DNA from: Afifellaceae bacterium
GTDB taxonomy: Bacteria > Pseudomonadota > Alphaproteobacteria > Rhizobiales > Afifellaceae
Reading direction: 5' to 3'
Length of the DNA stretch: 64,000 bases
Assembly (NCBI GenBank): GCA_028281235.1
Contig: JANQKG010000001.1
Span: forward strand, 1 to 64,000
Shown here piece by piece: positions 15,748 through 24,494 of the stretch. Both the position numbers and the translations under genes were made by a program. Under the pieces are notes generated by a model. That model was not told the origin of the DNA, searched no databases, and was given only the letters and a program-made list of their open reading frames with translations. Position 1 is the first letter of the stretch. Every line of letters starts with the position of its first letter.

Positions 15748-17625
15748 TCAGGCGATCTTCAGGGCAAGGTCGTCGGCGGCAAGGAACCCGCCGGACTGAC
15801 GCTCCCAAAGCCGGGCATAGAGGCCGCGGCGCGCCAAGAGCTCCTTGTGCGTCCCCTCCTCCACGATCTGGCCGTCATCCATCACGATGAGGCGGTCCAA
15901 CGCGGCGATCGTAGAGAGCCTGTGGGCGATGGCGATCACCGTCTTGTCGCGCATCAGATCGTTGAGGCTTTCCTGGATGGCCGCCTCGACCTCCGAATCC
16001 AAAGACGCGGTCGCCTCGTCGAGAACCAGGATCGGCGCGTCCTTCAGGATGACGCGTGCGATGGCGATGCGCTGGCGCTGGCCGCCCGAAAGCTTGACCC
16101 CGCGCTCGCCGACGAAGGCGGCATAGCCGGAGCGTCCGCCTGGGTCCTTCAGCCCGTCGATGAAGCCGTCGGCGCGAGCGGTCGCGGCGGCTTCGCGGAT
16201 CGCCATCTCGTCGGCGTGCGGCCGGCCGTAGCGGATGTTCTCCGCCACAGAGCGATGCAGTAGCGAGGTGTCCTGCGTCACCATGCCGATCTCGGAGCGG
16301 AGCGAATCCTGCGTGACCCCGGCGATGTCCTGTCCATCAATCAGGATGCGGCCATGCTCCAGGACGTAGAAGCGCATGAGCAGGTTGACGAGCGTCGACT
16401 TCCCCGCGCCTGACGGGCCGACAAGCCCGACCTTCTCGCCGGGGGCAATGTCGAGCGACAGGTCGCGCACGACGCGATCGCCGTCGCCATAACGGAACGT
16501 GATCTGCTCAAACCGGATTCGACCCTCTTTGACACTCAGCGGCGCTGCGCCTGCCCGATCGGCGGCCTCGTTGGGCTTGGCGATCGTCGCAATGCCGTTC
16601 TCCACGGTGCCGATGTTCTCAAACAGCGAGGTGATGGTGCGCAGGATCCACCCCGACATGTGGTTCAGCCGCAGCACAACCGCGTTGGCTGCGGCGATGG
16701 CGCCGAGCGTGATCTCGCCGAGCGTCCATAGCCACACAGAGAGCGCGGCGACGGCGCAGATGCACAGCGAGTTGATGACCACGAGCACGCCGGTCATGGT
16801 GACGACGGAGCGCATGAGATTGCGGGCCGCGTCGAGCTGGCGCTGAAACGCCTCGCGGCCGAACATCTCCTCGCGCTCCGCATGCGCGAACAGTTTCACC
16901 GACATGATGTTGGTGAAGCCATCCACCACCCGGCCCGACAGACCGGAATTGGCTTCCGACAAGGCCGCCGCGCGATCGCGCACCGGCGGCACCAGCTTTA
17001 CGATCACCACCCCATAGGCCAACGTCCAAATGGCGACAGGGATGAGCAGCCGCCAATCGAAGCCGGCCAGCATCACCAGCGTCCCGATCAGATAGACGGC
17101 GAGATACCATACGCCGTCGATCACGTTCACCACGCTCTCACGCATCGCCATGCCTGTCTGCATGACCTTCTGGCTGATGCGGCCGGCAAAATCGTTCTGA
17201 AAGTAGCCCAAGCTTTGGCGGACCACGTAGCGATAGGACCGCCATCGCACGAGCGTCGTCAGGCTCGGCACGATGGAAAGGTTGACCAGCGCCCGCGACG
17301 CGAGATTGAAGACGGGCCGCAGGACGAGAACGACGAACGCCATCAAGGCCAGGAGCCACCAATGATCCGCGAGGAAGTGCTCCGGCGTCGACGTCGCCAT
17401 CAGGTCGACGATCGATCCGAGGAAGGCAAAGAGCGCCAGCTCCGTCACAGATGCGAGGAAGGACACGACGAGCGTGACCGCAATCAGCCCACGCAGCGGC
17501 TGCAGGAAGTAGCGGAAGAATTCCGGGAGCGACACCGGCGGCTGCTCGACAGGCGCGCGCGCCAGCGGATCGAGCCATTGCTCGAACCGTTCATACCGGA
17601 ACGCCTGAAGAATTCGTGTAAGCAA
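15748..17625 (-). CDS. ABC exporter, fused permease and ATPase
   Basis: A 625-residue half-transporter that would work as a dimer in the inner membrane. Residues ~40-340 hold six hydrophobic segments (type I exporter fold). The C-terminal ATPase has Walker A GPSGAGKST, Q-loop VTQDTSLLHRS, signature LSGGQRQRIAIARV, Walker B ILVLDEATASLDS and the switch AHRLST. It belongs to the MsbA-like multidrug/lipid group; the substrate cannot be told. It is divergent from hemF. The ATPase and permease domains look complete. Confidence 0.9.
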   Translation of the reverse strand: MLTRILQAFRYERFEQWLDPLARAPVEQPPVSLPEFFRYFLQPLRGLIAVTLVVSFLASVTELALFAFLGSIVDLMATSTPEHFLADHWWLLALMAFVVLVLRPVFNLASRALVNLSIVPSLTTLVRWRSYRYVVRQSLGYFQNDFAGRISQKVMQTGMAMRESVVNVIDGVWYLAVYLIGTLVMLAGFDWRLLIPVAIWTLAYGVVIVKLVPPVRDRAAALSEANSGLSGRVVDGFTNIMSVKLFAHAEREEMFGREAFQRQLDAARNLMRSVVTMTGVLVVINSLCICAVAALSVWLWTLGEITLGAIAAANAVVLRLNHMSGWILRTITSLFENIGTVENGIATIAKPNEAADRAGAAPLSVKEGRIRFEQITFRYGDGDRVVRDLSLDIAPGEKVGLVGPSGAGKSTLVNLLMRFYVLEHGRILIDGQDIAGVTQDSLRSEIGMVTQDTSLLHRSVAENIRYGRPHADEMAIREAAATARADGFIDGLKDPGGRSGYAAFVGERGVKLSGGQRQRIAIARVILKDAPILVLDEATASLDSEVEAAIQESLNDLMRDKTVIAIAHRLSTIAALDRLIVMDDGQIVEEGTHKELLARRGLYARLWERQSGGFLAADDLALKIA

Positions 17626-17805
17626 AACCGCTCCTGGCTGATTCCCGCAATTGGTCGGAGCGGGCGTGCGGACAGAGGAATCGGCAATCTAACGGCTGGT
17701 CGGGCCTTTTTCGAGGCTGGCGCCTTTCACAAATGACAAACGCTTGCGACCCATGCCGCGCACTGCGCCCTTTGCTGCCATTCGGCGATCAGCTATGGCC
17801 AGGGG

Positions 17806-18753
17806 ATGAGTGCACAATCCGGTCCGCAGCACGACGGTTCGGCGGCCGCCAGCGCCGTCACTGAAGCCCGCAGAGCGGCCGCGCATGGCTGGTTTAAGTC
17901 GCTCCGCGACGACATTTGCGCGGCCTTTGAGGCGCTGGAGGACCATTTGCCGGCGGCGGCTCCGTTGGCGGATCGGGCGCCCGGCCGCTTCGTGCGCAAG
18001 CCATGGCAGCGCACAGATCATACCGGTGCGCCGGGCGGCGGCGGGACGATGGCGCTGATGCATGGCCGCGTCTTTGAGAAAGTAGGCGTGCACGTGTCCG
18101 CCGTGCACGGCGAATTCGCGCCGGAGTTCCGGGCGCAGATTCCCGGTGCGGCGGACGATCCGCGCTTTTGGGCTTCCGGCATCTCGCTGATCGCGCATCT
18201 GCAGAACCCCAACGTGCCGGCCGTTCACATGAACACGCGCATGGTGGTGACAACAAAGACCTGGTTCGGCGGCGGGGCCGACCTGACGCCGGTGCTTGAC
18301 CGCCGGCGCACGCAGACCGATCCCGACAGCGTCGCCTTTCATGCCGCCATGAAGGCGGCCTGCGACGCACATCCGCATGTCGATTACGAACGCTACAAGG
18401 CGTGGTGTGACGAATATTTCTGGCTGAAGCATCGCGGCGAGCCGCGCGGCATCGGCGGCATCTTCTTCGACAATCTGGAAGCCGGGACGCCGCCGGAGGC
18501 GGCGGACTGGGATGCGAACTTCGCCTTCACACAGGATGTGGGGCGTGCCTTTCGCGACATCTATCCAGAGCTGGTACGCCGCAACTTCGACGTGCCGTGG
18601 AGCGAAGCCGACCGCGAGGAGCAACTTGTGCGGCGCGGGCGCTATGTGGAGTTCAACCTCCTCTACGACCGCGGCACGGTGTTCGGCCTGAGGACAGGCG
18701 GGAACGTGGAATCGATCCTCTCCTCCATGCCGCCGGTGGTGAAATGGCCCTGA
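17806..18753 (+). CDS. hemF: Aerobic coproporphyrinogen III oxidase
   Basis: Oxidative decarboxylation of coproporphyrinogen III to protoporphyrinogen IX in haem synthesis. The 315-residue protein has family blocks [67 protein letters not shown] and [18 protein letters not shown]. The first ~20 residues are a variable extension. It stands alone, divergent from the ABC exporter. The substrate protoporphyrin route would feed the bc1 haems encoded nearby. Confidence 0.96.
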   Translation: MSAQSGPQHDGSAAASAVTEARRAAAHGWFKSLRDDICAAFEALEDHLPAAAPLADRAPGRFVRKPWQRTDHTGAPGGGGTMALMHGRVFEKVGVHVSAVHGEFAPEFRAQIPGAADDPRFWASGISLIAHLQNPNVPAVHMNTRMVVTTKTWFGGGADLTPVLDRRRTQTDPDSVAFHAAMKAACDAHPHVDYERYKAWCDEYFWLKHRGEPRGIGGIFFDNLEAGTPPEAADWDANFAFTQDVGRAFRDIYPELVRRNFDVPWSEADREEQLVRRGRYVEFNLLYDRGTVFGLRTGGNVESILSSMPPVVKWP

Positions 18754-18779
18754 TTTCAAGCCTTTAATAACACCCACAT

Positions 18780-18809
18780 ATATGGTAGCGTGGATATTGC
18801 TACCCATAT
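18780..18809 (+). promoter_or_regulatory. Inverted-repeat operator of the second VapBC pair
   Basis: ATATGGTAGC (18780-18789) is mirrored by GCTACCCATAT (18799-18809) with one extra base in the right arm and a 9-bp spacer. It ends 10 bp before the antitoxin ATG, a usual position for VapBC autoregulation. Confidence 0.5.
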
Positions 18810-18819
18810 CGAGGCGGCC

Positions 18820-19068
18820 ATGAAGACGACGATCGATATTTCCGACGCACTGCTTGACGACGCGCGCAAGCTCGCCGCGCGCGACCGGACGACGTTGCGG
18901 GCGCTCGTGGAACAGGGATTACGGCAGGTGCTGGCCGAGCGACGCAGGTCCAAAAAGCCGTTCAAGCTCCGCGACGGGAGCGTGAAGGGGAAAGGCCTCA
19001 GCCCGGAATTTGCCGATGCCGGGTGGGATGAGATTCGACGCGCCGCCTATGGAGATCGTGGCGGTTGA
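18820..19068 (+). CDS. VapB-type antitoxin (DUF2191-like)
   Basis: An 82-residue protein starting MKTTIDISDALLDDARKLAARD, typical of VapB antitoxins with an N-terminal DNA-binding strand-helix-helix. The C-terminal half, FKLRDGSVKGKGLSPEF, would contact the toxin. The ATG at 18820 is preferred over the in-frame GTG-like start 30 bp upstream, because that one lies inside the operator palindrome. A GAGG lies 6 bases before the ATG. The stop overlaps the toxin's TTG start. Confidence 0.85.
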   Translation: MKTTIDISDALLDDARKLAARDRTTLRALVEQGLRQVLAERRRSKKPFKLRDGSVKGKGLSPEFADAGWDEIRRAAYGDRGG

Positions 19069-19499
19069 TCGCCATCGATACGAACATCCTTATCTACGCG
19101 CACCGGCATGACTCGCCGCACCACGACGCAGCAGCGAGGGTCGTACGAGAGATCACGGAAGGATCGGCTGCTTGGGCGATACCGTGGTCGTGCCTTCACG
19201 AGTTCTTTTCGATCGTCACGAATCCACGAATCTATGTTCCCGCCTCGACGCTCAAAGAAGCGACCACGCAAATCGAGCACTGGCTTGAATCGCCAAGCTT
19301 AGTCTTGTTGGCCGAAACCGACCGCCACTGGTCGGAACTGCAGACCATCACATCGGCTGGACAGATCATCGGCGCTAGGATTCATGACGCACGAATAGCT
19401 GCTATTTGCCTGCAACATGGCGTGCGCGAGCTGTGGACCGCGGATCGCGATTTCAGCCGCTTTCCCGGCCTTCGGACTGTCAATCCGGTGATCACGTAA
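19065..19499 (+). CDS. VapC-type PIN-domain toxin
   Basis: A 144-residue PIN ribonuclease starting at TTG within TTGA, overlapping the antitoxin stop. Catalytic acidic residues can be placed: IAIDTNILIYAH, CLHEFFSIV, RIHDARIAAI and WTADRDFSRF. TNPRIY fits the MT2549-like VapC group. It is placed just behind hemF and before a DUF1059 gene. The frame is full length with no disruption. Confidence 0.86.
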   Translation: MIAIDTNILIYAHRHDSPHHDAAARVVREITEGSAAWAIPWSCLHEFFSIVTNPRIYVPASTLKEATTQIEHWLESPSLVLLAETDRHWSELQTITSAGQIIGARIHDARIAAICLQHGVRELWTADRDFSRFPGLRTVNPVIT

Positions 19500-19585
19500 C
19501 AAGCCACCCGATTGGGCTTGATCTTTCTCAACGCCAAGTCGCGAAAGCGACGCTATCGTCCCTCTCCCGAACGTTGGAGGGAGCC

Positions 19586-19774
19586 ATGAAACGCATCGAA
19601 TGCGGCGACCTGGTGCCGGGCTGCACCTTCAAGGCTCAAGCGGAGACCGAGGCGGACGTGCTGCACATGGAATCGGACCATGTGCGCCATGCGCATGGTC
19701 TTGAGGTCACGCCGCAATTCCTGGAGCGGGCCCGCAGCCGCGTCAAAGACGTGGAGACACAAGAGAAGAAGTGA
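19586..19774 (+). CDS. DUF1059 small protein
   Basis: A 62-residue protein, MKRIECGDLVPGCTFKAQAE and onward, matching the DUF1059 family of predicted small metal-binding proteins (two Cys and C-terminal His: ECGDLVPGC, HMESDHVRHAH). A strong GGAGGGAG lies 4 bases before the ATG. The frame is open further left, but those codons do not look like coding sequence. Function unknown. A 185-bp repeat starts 11 bp after the stop. Confidence 0.85.
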   Translation: MKRIECGDLVPGCTFKAQAETEADVLHMESDHVRHAHGLEVTPQFLERARSRVKDVETQEKK

Positions 19775-19785
19775 CGGGCCGCGCC

Positions 19786-19970
19786 AAGAGCCCGTTTGAG
19801 AATGCTGGCCGTGCGCCTTATCGATAGCTGATTAGACGACTGCTGCCAGGAAAAGGCCGGTTCAGGGCTCTTGTCTTTTGATCTAAGAGCCGGGACCGAC
19901 CATGCTGGCGCGAGCGAACGTCTGATTATCCAGCCGCGCGCCGTGAGCATGATTCTTCAAACAGGCTCTA
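19786..19970. repeat. MITE-like palindromic element (family B), copy 1
   Basis: The ends are inverted: AGAGCCCGTTTGA on the left and AGAGCCTGTTTGA read on the other strand from the right. Inside, arms GCGCC...GATTAGACG and GCGCGGCTGGATAATCAGACG mirror each other around a central hairpin with GGGCTCTTG/AAGAGCC. It fills the gap between the DUF1059 gene and cca. Its right edge forms the TAG stop of cca. Copies at 39872-40057 and 40058-40117. Confidence 0.8.
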
Positions 19971-21185
19971 CCCCCTGAGCAGGTCCTCTCGGCTGAGCGC
20001 AAAATCGCTGTCGATCCAGCGCTGCTCGAGCGCGCGAAGCTGCTCGCCCACCGCCGGCCCCGGCGCAAGTCCCGCGGAGATGAGGTCGTCGCCGCTGACG
20101 GGGAAGGTCGGCCGCTGCCAGCGTTCCGCGAAGCCGATGAGATGCTTAAGCAGTGCTGCCGCTTCCGCGTTGCCCTTATCCGCCTCACGGGCGAGCGCAT
20201 GGCGGAGACGATCCACCAAGCCGCTCTTGTCCGAGCCGTACAGAATCCGGGCGAGCGCCGCTTCCGACATCGCGGGATCGGGCTCCGGCGCGTCCGCCCA
20301 ATCCGTCAGCCGTCGCTCCTCGGCCTTGGACAGGCGCAGCCGTTCGGCCAGTTGCGCAAGGCGTTCGCGGCGCGGTGGCAGGATCGCCTGCAGCCGCAGC
20401 AAGGGATCGGGCTGCCAGTCTTCGGCCTTTTCGGCCACGACAAGCCGATGGATGGCGTCGATGCCCCAGCATTCGGGCAGCACGGCCTTGAGCACCTCGC
20501 TTGTGCGCATCCACAAGAGCGCGCGTGCCGGATCAGGGGATCGGAGAAGTTGCTTGAGCTCCGCCCATACGCGCTCCGCCGACAAAACGGCGATGCCGGA
20601 TTTCAGCTTGGCGCAGGCCTTGATGCCGTCGGCATCGGGGCGGCCTTTCCCGTACCACGCAAAGAAGCGGAAGAAGCGGAGGATCCTCAGATAGTCCTCG
20701 CGAATGCGGCTCTCCGCATCGCCTATGAAGCGCACACGCCCGGCCTCCAGATCGGCCAGTCCACCGACCGGATCGAAGACGCGGCCGTTCGCATCACTAT
20801 AGAGCGCGTTGATCGTCAGGTCGCGGCGCGCTGCGTCGGCCTCCCAATCGTGAGTGAAGGCAACGGTCGCGTGCCGTCCATCAGTCTCTACGTCGCGCCG
20901 CAGTGTCGTCACCTCAAAGGGCTGGCCGCCGGTGATGATGGTCACCGTGCCGTGCTCAATGCCGGTTGGCACGGTCTTGAAGCCCGCCGCCTCGCAGCGC
21001 GCGATGATTTCGGCCGGCGGAAAGATGGTGGCGAAATCGGCGTCGCCCCCCGGCTTGCCGAGAAGCGCGTCGCGCACCGCACCGCCGACGATGCGGGTCG
21101 CGTCGTCCGCGCCGCCGAGCGCGGCGAACACGGCCTGCACGTTGGGTTCACGCAGAAGCGGCCAATCGGCGAGCACCGCCTTCAT
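19968..21185 (-). CDS. cca: CCA tRNA nucleotidyltransferase / poly(A) polymerase family
   Basis: Adds or repairs the tRNA 3' CCA end. The class II nucleotidyltransferase head has VGGAVRDALLG and the metal-binding GDADFAT, then RRDLTINALYSD and the ATP-selecting region around residue 150. LRILRFFRFFAWYG opens the RNA-binding half. The 405-residue length suits the alphaproteobacterial branch. Its ATG overlaps the stop of the NUDIX gene (ATGA), making the third cistron of DUF1285-NUDIX-cca. The stop codon is supplied by a repeat edge. Confidence 0.93.
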   Translation of the reverse strand: MKAVLADWPLLREPNVQAVFAALGGADDATRIVGGAVRDALLGKPGGDADFATIFPPAEIIARCEAAGFKTVPTGIEHGTVTIITGGQPFEVTTLRRDVETDGRHATVAFTHDWEADAARRDLTINALYSDANGRVFDPVGGLADLEAGRVRFIGDAESRIREDYLRILRFFRFFAWYGKGRPDADGIKACAKLKSGIAVLSAERVWAELKQLLRSPDPARALLWMRTSEVLKAVLPECWGIDAIHRLVVAEKAEDWQPDPLLRLQAILPPRRERLAQLAERLRLSKAEERRLTDWADAPEPDPAMSEAALARILYGSDKSGLVDRLRHALAREADKGNAEAAALLKHLIGFAERWQRPTFPVSGDDLISAGLAPGPAVGEQLRALEQRWIDSDFALSREDLLRG

Positions 21186-21844
21186 GACGCCCTACCCTCA
21201 GCGCCGGGCTCCGCCCCGTCACCATAGAGACGCTCGTAGAGCACGCGCACGATGCCGGCGGTGATCCCCCAGATGTGGCGGTCTTCGTATGGCATCTCGA
21301 AGAAATTGCGCTTGGCGCCGTTCCAGAGGCGGCTGCCGGTCCGGTGGTTGGCCGGGTTCATCAAGAACGCCAGCGGCACCTCAAAGGTGTCGGCGACCTC
21401 GTGCGGGTTGAGACGAAGCTCAAAACCGGGGCGCACGATCGCGACGACCGGCGTCACATGGTAGCCGGAGCCGGTGAGATAGTCCGGGGCGCGGCACAGC
21501 ATCTCGACGAATTGCGGGCGAAGCCCGATCTCCTCCTCCGCCTCGCGGAGCGCGGCTGCCTCCGGGCTTTCATCGTGCGGATCGATACGGCCACCTGGAA
21601 ACGCGATCTGGCCGGCATGCGACCTCAGCGCACCGGTGCGTTGGGTGAACAGGAGCGTCGCCTCCGGCTCGCGGTGAATCACCGGGACCAGCACGGCCGC
21701 CTCCTGCCGCTCCATGCTGAGTAGCATGGAGGCGATGTCGGGGTTGAACACGTGATCGCCCATCGCCTCGCCGACGCGGCTCGCCAGCCGTTCGGCGGCA
21801 CGCCGGCGAACGTCATCCGCGGAGAAGGGGTGCGGCTCGGTCAA
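21182..21844 (-). CDS. NUDIX hydrolase, CoA pyrophosphatase (NudL/UPF0035) type
   Basis: A 220-residue NUDIX protein with the box GGRIDPHDESPEAAALREAE followed by EEIGL. It also carries the upstream LFTQRT and PGG pattern typical of CoA and acyl-CoA diphosphatases. The TTG at 21844 overlaps the DUF1285 stop (TTGA), so it is chosen as coupled start. A longer frame to 21886 adds MVGRRLLRFVARSA from inside the upstream gene. It lies in the conserved alphaproteobacterial trio DUF1285-NUDIX-cca. Confidence 0.85.
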   Translation of the reverse strand: MTEPHPFSADDVRRRAAERLASRVGEAMGDHVFNPDIASMLLSMERQEAAVLVPVIHREPEATLLFTQRTGALRSHAGQIAFPGGRIDPHDESPEAAALREAEEEIGLRPQFVEMLCRAPDYLTGSGYHVTPVVAIVRPGFELRLNPHEVADTFEVPLAFLMNPANHRTGSRLWNGAKRNFFEMPYEDRHIWGITAGIVRVLYERLYGDGAEPGAEGRAS

Positions 21845-22428
21845 TGCCGATCTCGCGACAAAGCGAAGAAGACGCCGCCCGACCACAGGCCGATCGCTCC
21901 CTCATGCTCATCCGCCAAGTCGACGAGCTCCAGCGCCAAGGCGCGCGTGGCAAGCGCCTCAAGGCCGCCGCGCACCCTCACATAGGGCTTGAGGCCGTCC
22001 GTCGACGCCTCCGTCTCAAACCGCAGCGGATGCTCAGCATCGGCGGTAACGATGTCGCCGACATTGGTGCGAAATGTCAGCCTGCGGTTGCGACCCTCCC
22101 CCTCCGCCGCGACCTCAACGGCGAGAAACGGCGCGTCCTCCACCTTAATGCCGATGAACTCAACCGGCGTCACAAGGACGTGACGTCCATCGGGCTCGCG
22201 GCGCAGAATGGAGGCAAAAAGCCTCACCAGCGCCTCGCGGGTGATCGCGCTGCCGCGGTAATGCCAGGTGCCGTCGGCGGCGATGCGCATGTCGATCTCG
22301 CCGCAATAAGGCGGATTCCAGCGCTCTACGGGGCGCGCTTTCGCGGTCTGGCCGGCCTCCGCCACCAAAGCGGCGAGCCCGCTCGGCAATGCGCCCGGCT
22401 GAAGGTCTTTGGCGGCGGTTTTCGTCAA
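21841..22428 (-). CDS. DUF1285 protein
   Basis: About 195 residues. The diagnostic core is ERWNPPYCGEIDMRIAADG, then WHYRGSAITREALVRLFASI, VTPVEFIGIKVEDAPFLAVE and the C-terminal GLWSGGVFFAL. Function unknown in the family, known as a two-domain fold. The start is uncertain: TTG at 22428 gives LTKTAAKDLQ, TTG at 22443 and ATG at 22515 are in frame, and the frame stays open into the divergent moxR. It is first in the operon with NUDIX and cca, and divergent from moxR. Confidence 0.85.
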   Translation of the reverse strand: MTKTAAKDLQPGALPSGLAALVAEAGQTAKARPVERWNPPYCGEIDMRIAADGTWHYRGSAITREALVRLFASILRREPDGRHVLVTPVEFIGIKVEDAPFLAVEVAAEGEGRNRRLTFRTNVGDIVTADAEHPLRFETEASTDGLKPYVRVRGGLEALATRALALELVDLADEHEGAIGLWSGGVFFALSRDRH

Positions 22429-22548
22429 TATCTCGTTCCGCAAATGACGCGGTTTTGGGTTTTCGGCGTGCCTGCTGGGTGACACAATCGTCAATGAAGG
22501 AATCAGTTCCCACATATGCGTCGCATATCGACCTATGGATAACACCCC

Positions 22549-23550
22549 ATGAGTGCAATCGACCCCGCCGCTGCCGCCGATCCGATCGTTGAGGAGGCAA
22601 GCAGCGCTGCCGCCAAGCTGCAAGATGCCCGCAAAGCGGTTGCGGAAGTGATCTTCGGACAGGATGTGGTGGTTGAGCGCGCGCTGACAACGGTGCTTGC
22701 CGGCGGTCACGGGCTGCTCGTCGGCGTGCCGGGCCTCGCCAAGACGAAGCTCGTCGACGCGATGGGCGCCGTGCTCGGCCTGACCGCCAACCGCATCCAG
22801 TTCACGCCGGACCTGATGCCCTCCGACATTCTGGGATCGGAGATCCTTGAAGAAGGGCCGGACCACACGCGAAGCTTCCGCTTCATCCGCGGTCCGGTCT
22901 TTGCGCAGCTCCTGCTTGCCGACGAGATCAACCGCGCCAGCCCGCGCACGCAGTCAGCCCTTCTGCAATCCATGCAGGAAAACTTCGTCACCGTCGCCGG
23001 GCACCGCCACGATCTGCCGCATCCGTTCCACGTTTTGGCGACGCAGAACCCGATCGAGCAGGAAGGCACCTACCCGCTGCCGGAGGCGCAGCTTGACCGC
23101 TTCGTCATGCAGATCGACGTGCTCTATCCGGACCTGGAAGCGGAGCGGCGGATGCTCTTCGACACGACCGGCGCGGAGGAGCACAAGGCGCGCGCGGTGA
23201 TGAGCGTCGACGAATTGATCACGGCGCAGAAATTGGTGCGCCGCATGCCGGTGGGGGATTCCGTCGTTGAGGCGATCCTCAAGCTCGTGCGGTCGCTGAG
23301 ACCCGGCCAGGCCGATGCCGCCACAGCCGAACAGATCGCCTGGGGGCCCGGGCCGCGCGCCAGCCAGGCGCTGATGCTGACGGTGCGCGCGCGGGCGTTG
23401 CTCGATGGCCGCTTTGCGCCGTCGCTTGACGATGTCGAAGCGCTCGCGGTCGCCGTGCTGCAGCACCGCATGGCGGTGACTTTTGCCGCACGGGCCGACG
23501 GCGTCAGCGTGCGTGATCTGATTGCCGGCGCCATGAAGGCGGTCCTCTAG
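22549..23550 (+). CDS. MoxR-family AAA+ ATPase
   Basis: A 333-residue chaperone-like ATPase. Walker A is reshaped as GVPGLAKT, followed by RIQFTPDLMPSDILG, Walker B LLADEINRA and sensor ATQNPIEQEGTYPLPEAQLDRF. MoxR ATPases act with VWA-domain or DUF58 partners to mature enzymes or respond to envelope stress. It opens a four-gene operon, with DUF58 five bases downstream. The operon promoter must lie in the ~120-bp gap shared with DUF1285. Confidence 0.93.
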   Translation: MSAIDPAAAADPIVEEASSAAAKLQDARKAVAEVIFGQDVVVERALTTVLAGGHGLLVGVPGLAKTKLVDAMGAVLGLTANRIQFTPDLMPSDILGSEILEEGPDHTRSFRFIRGPVFAQLLLADEINRASPRTQSALLQSMQENFVTVAGHRHDLPHPFHVLATQNPIEQEGTYPLPEAQLDRFVMQIDVLYPDLEAERRMLFDTTGAEEHKARAVMSVDELITAQKLVRRMPVGDSVVEAILKLVRSLRPGQADAATAEQIAWGPGPRASQALMLTVRARALLDGRFAPSLDDVEALAVAVLQHRMAVTFAARADGVSVRDLIAGAMKAVL

Positions 23551-23555
23551 GCGCG

Positions 23556-24494
23556 ATGGCGATGCGGCCGCTCCCGGTGGATGCGCGCAACCGTGTCGAG
23601 ACGGCGCGGGAGCTGGCGGCGCGCCTGCCCGATCTTCTGGTCGCAGCCAAACGCATCGCCGCCAACGTGCTCCTCGGCGTGCACGGCCGGCGCCACCCGG
23701 GCCCGGGCGAGACATTCTGGCAGTTCCGTCCCTACGTGCCCGGCGAGCCGGCACGTCAGATCGATTGGCGGCGCTCCGCGCGCGACGATCGCCACCTGTT
23801 CGTGCGTGAGCGCGAATGGGAGGCGTCGCAGACGGTGTGGCTGTGGGTCGATTTGTCGACCTCGATGGACTTCCGCTCACGGCAAGCCAGCGTCTCCAAG
23901 CTCGACCGCGCGGTGGTTCTGATGCTGGCGCTGGCAGAGATGCTGGGCCGCGGTGGCGAGCGCGTCGGCATGCCCGGCCTGGCCGTGCCCAAGATCGGCC
24001 GTGACGCGGCGGACCGGCTCGCGGCGGTGCTGGCACAGAGCGCCATGACCGGCGAATGGCCGGAGGTCGACCGGATCGGACGCTTCACCGAATTGGTGGT
24101 GCTGAGCGATTTCTTGAGCGACGCAGAGACAATACGCGGCCGCCTGCGCCAACTTGCCGGGCGCGGCGCGAACGTCCATCTCATGCAGGTCTTTGATCCG
24201 GCCGAAGAGGCCTTTCCCTATGAGGGGCGGGTCGAGTTCCGCGACCCGGAGACCGACATGATCTGGCTGACAGAGCGCGCCGGTGGTCTCCGTGGCGATT
24301 ATCACGAGCGGCTTGCGGCGCATCGTGCGTCCGTTGAGACCTACGCGCGCCAAGCCGGTTTTTCCTTTGCCGTGCACCACACCGACCGGCCGGCGTCGGA
24401 GGGACTGCTCTTCCTGCAGGGCTGGCTTTCGGGAATTGTCGCAGGAACCGTGCATGCCGGACACGTCGCCGACGCGGAGCCAAATGCGGCATGA
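23556..24494 (+). CDS. DUF58 protein (VWA-like partner of MoxR)
   Basis: A 312-residue soluble protein. The DUF58 core appears as GRRHPGPGETFWQFRPYVPG and IDWRRSARDDRHLFVRERE. A VWA-like fold follows, with a MIDAS-type VDLSTSMDF. No membrane segment is seen. It is expected to link the MoxR ATPase to the two large membrane proteins downstream. Stop overlaps the next ATG (ATGA). Confidence 0.9.
   Translation: MAMRPLPVDARNRVETARELAARLPDLLVAAKRIAANVLLGVHGRRHPGPGETFWQFRPYVPGEPARQIDWRRSARDDRHLFVREREWEASQTVWLWVDLSTSMDFRSRQASVSKLDRAVVLMLALAEMLGRGGERVGMPGLAVPKIGRDAADRLAAVLAQSAMTGEWPEVDRIGRFTELVVLSDFLSDAETIRGRLRQLAGRGANVHLMQVFDPAEEAFPYEGRVEFRDPETDMIWLTERAGGLRGDYHERLAAHRASVETYARQAGFSFAVHHTDRPASEGLLFLQGWLSGIVAGTVHAGHVADAEPNAA

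Noticed and set aside
20142-21227. 361-codon open frame on the plus strand
   Set aside because: Antisense to cca, which carries all family motifs.
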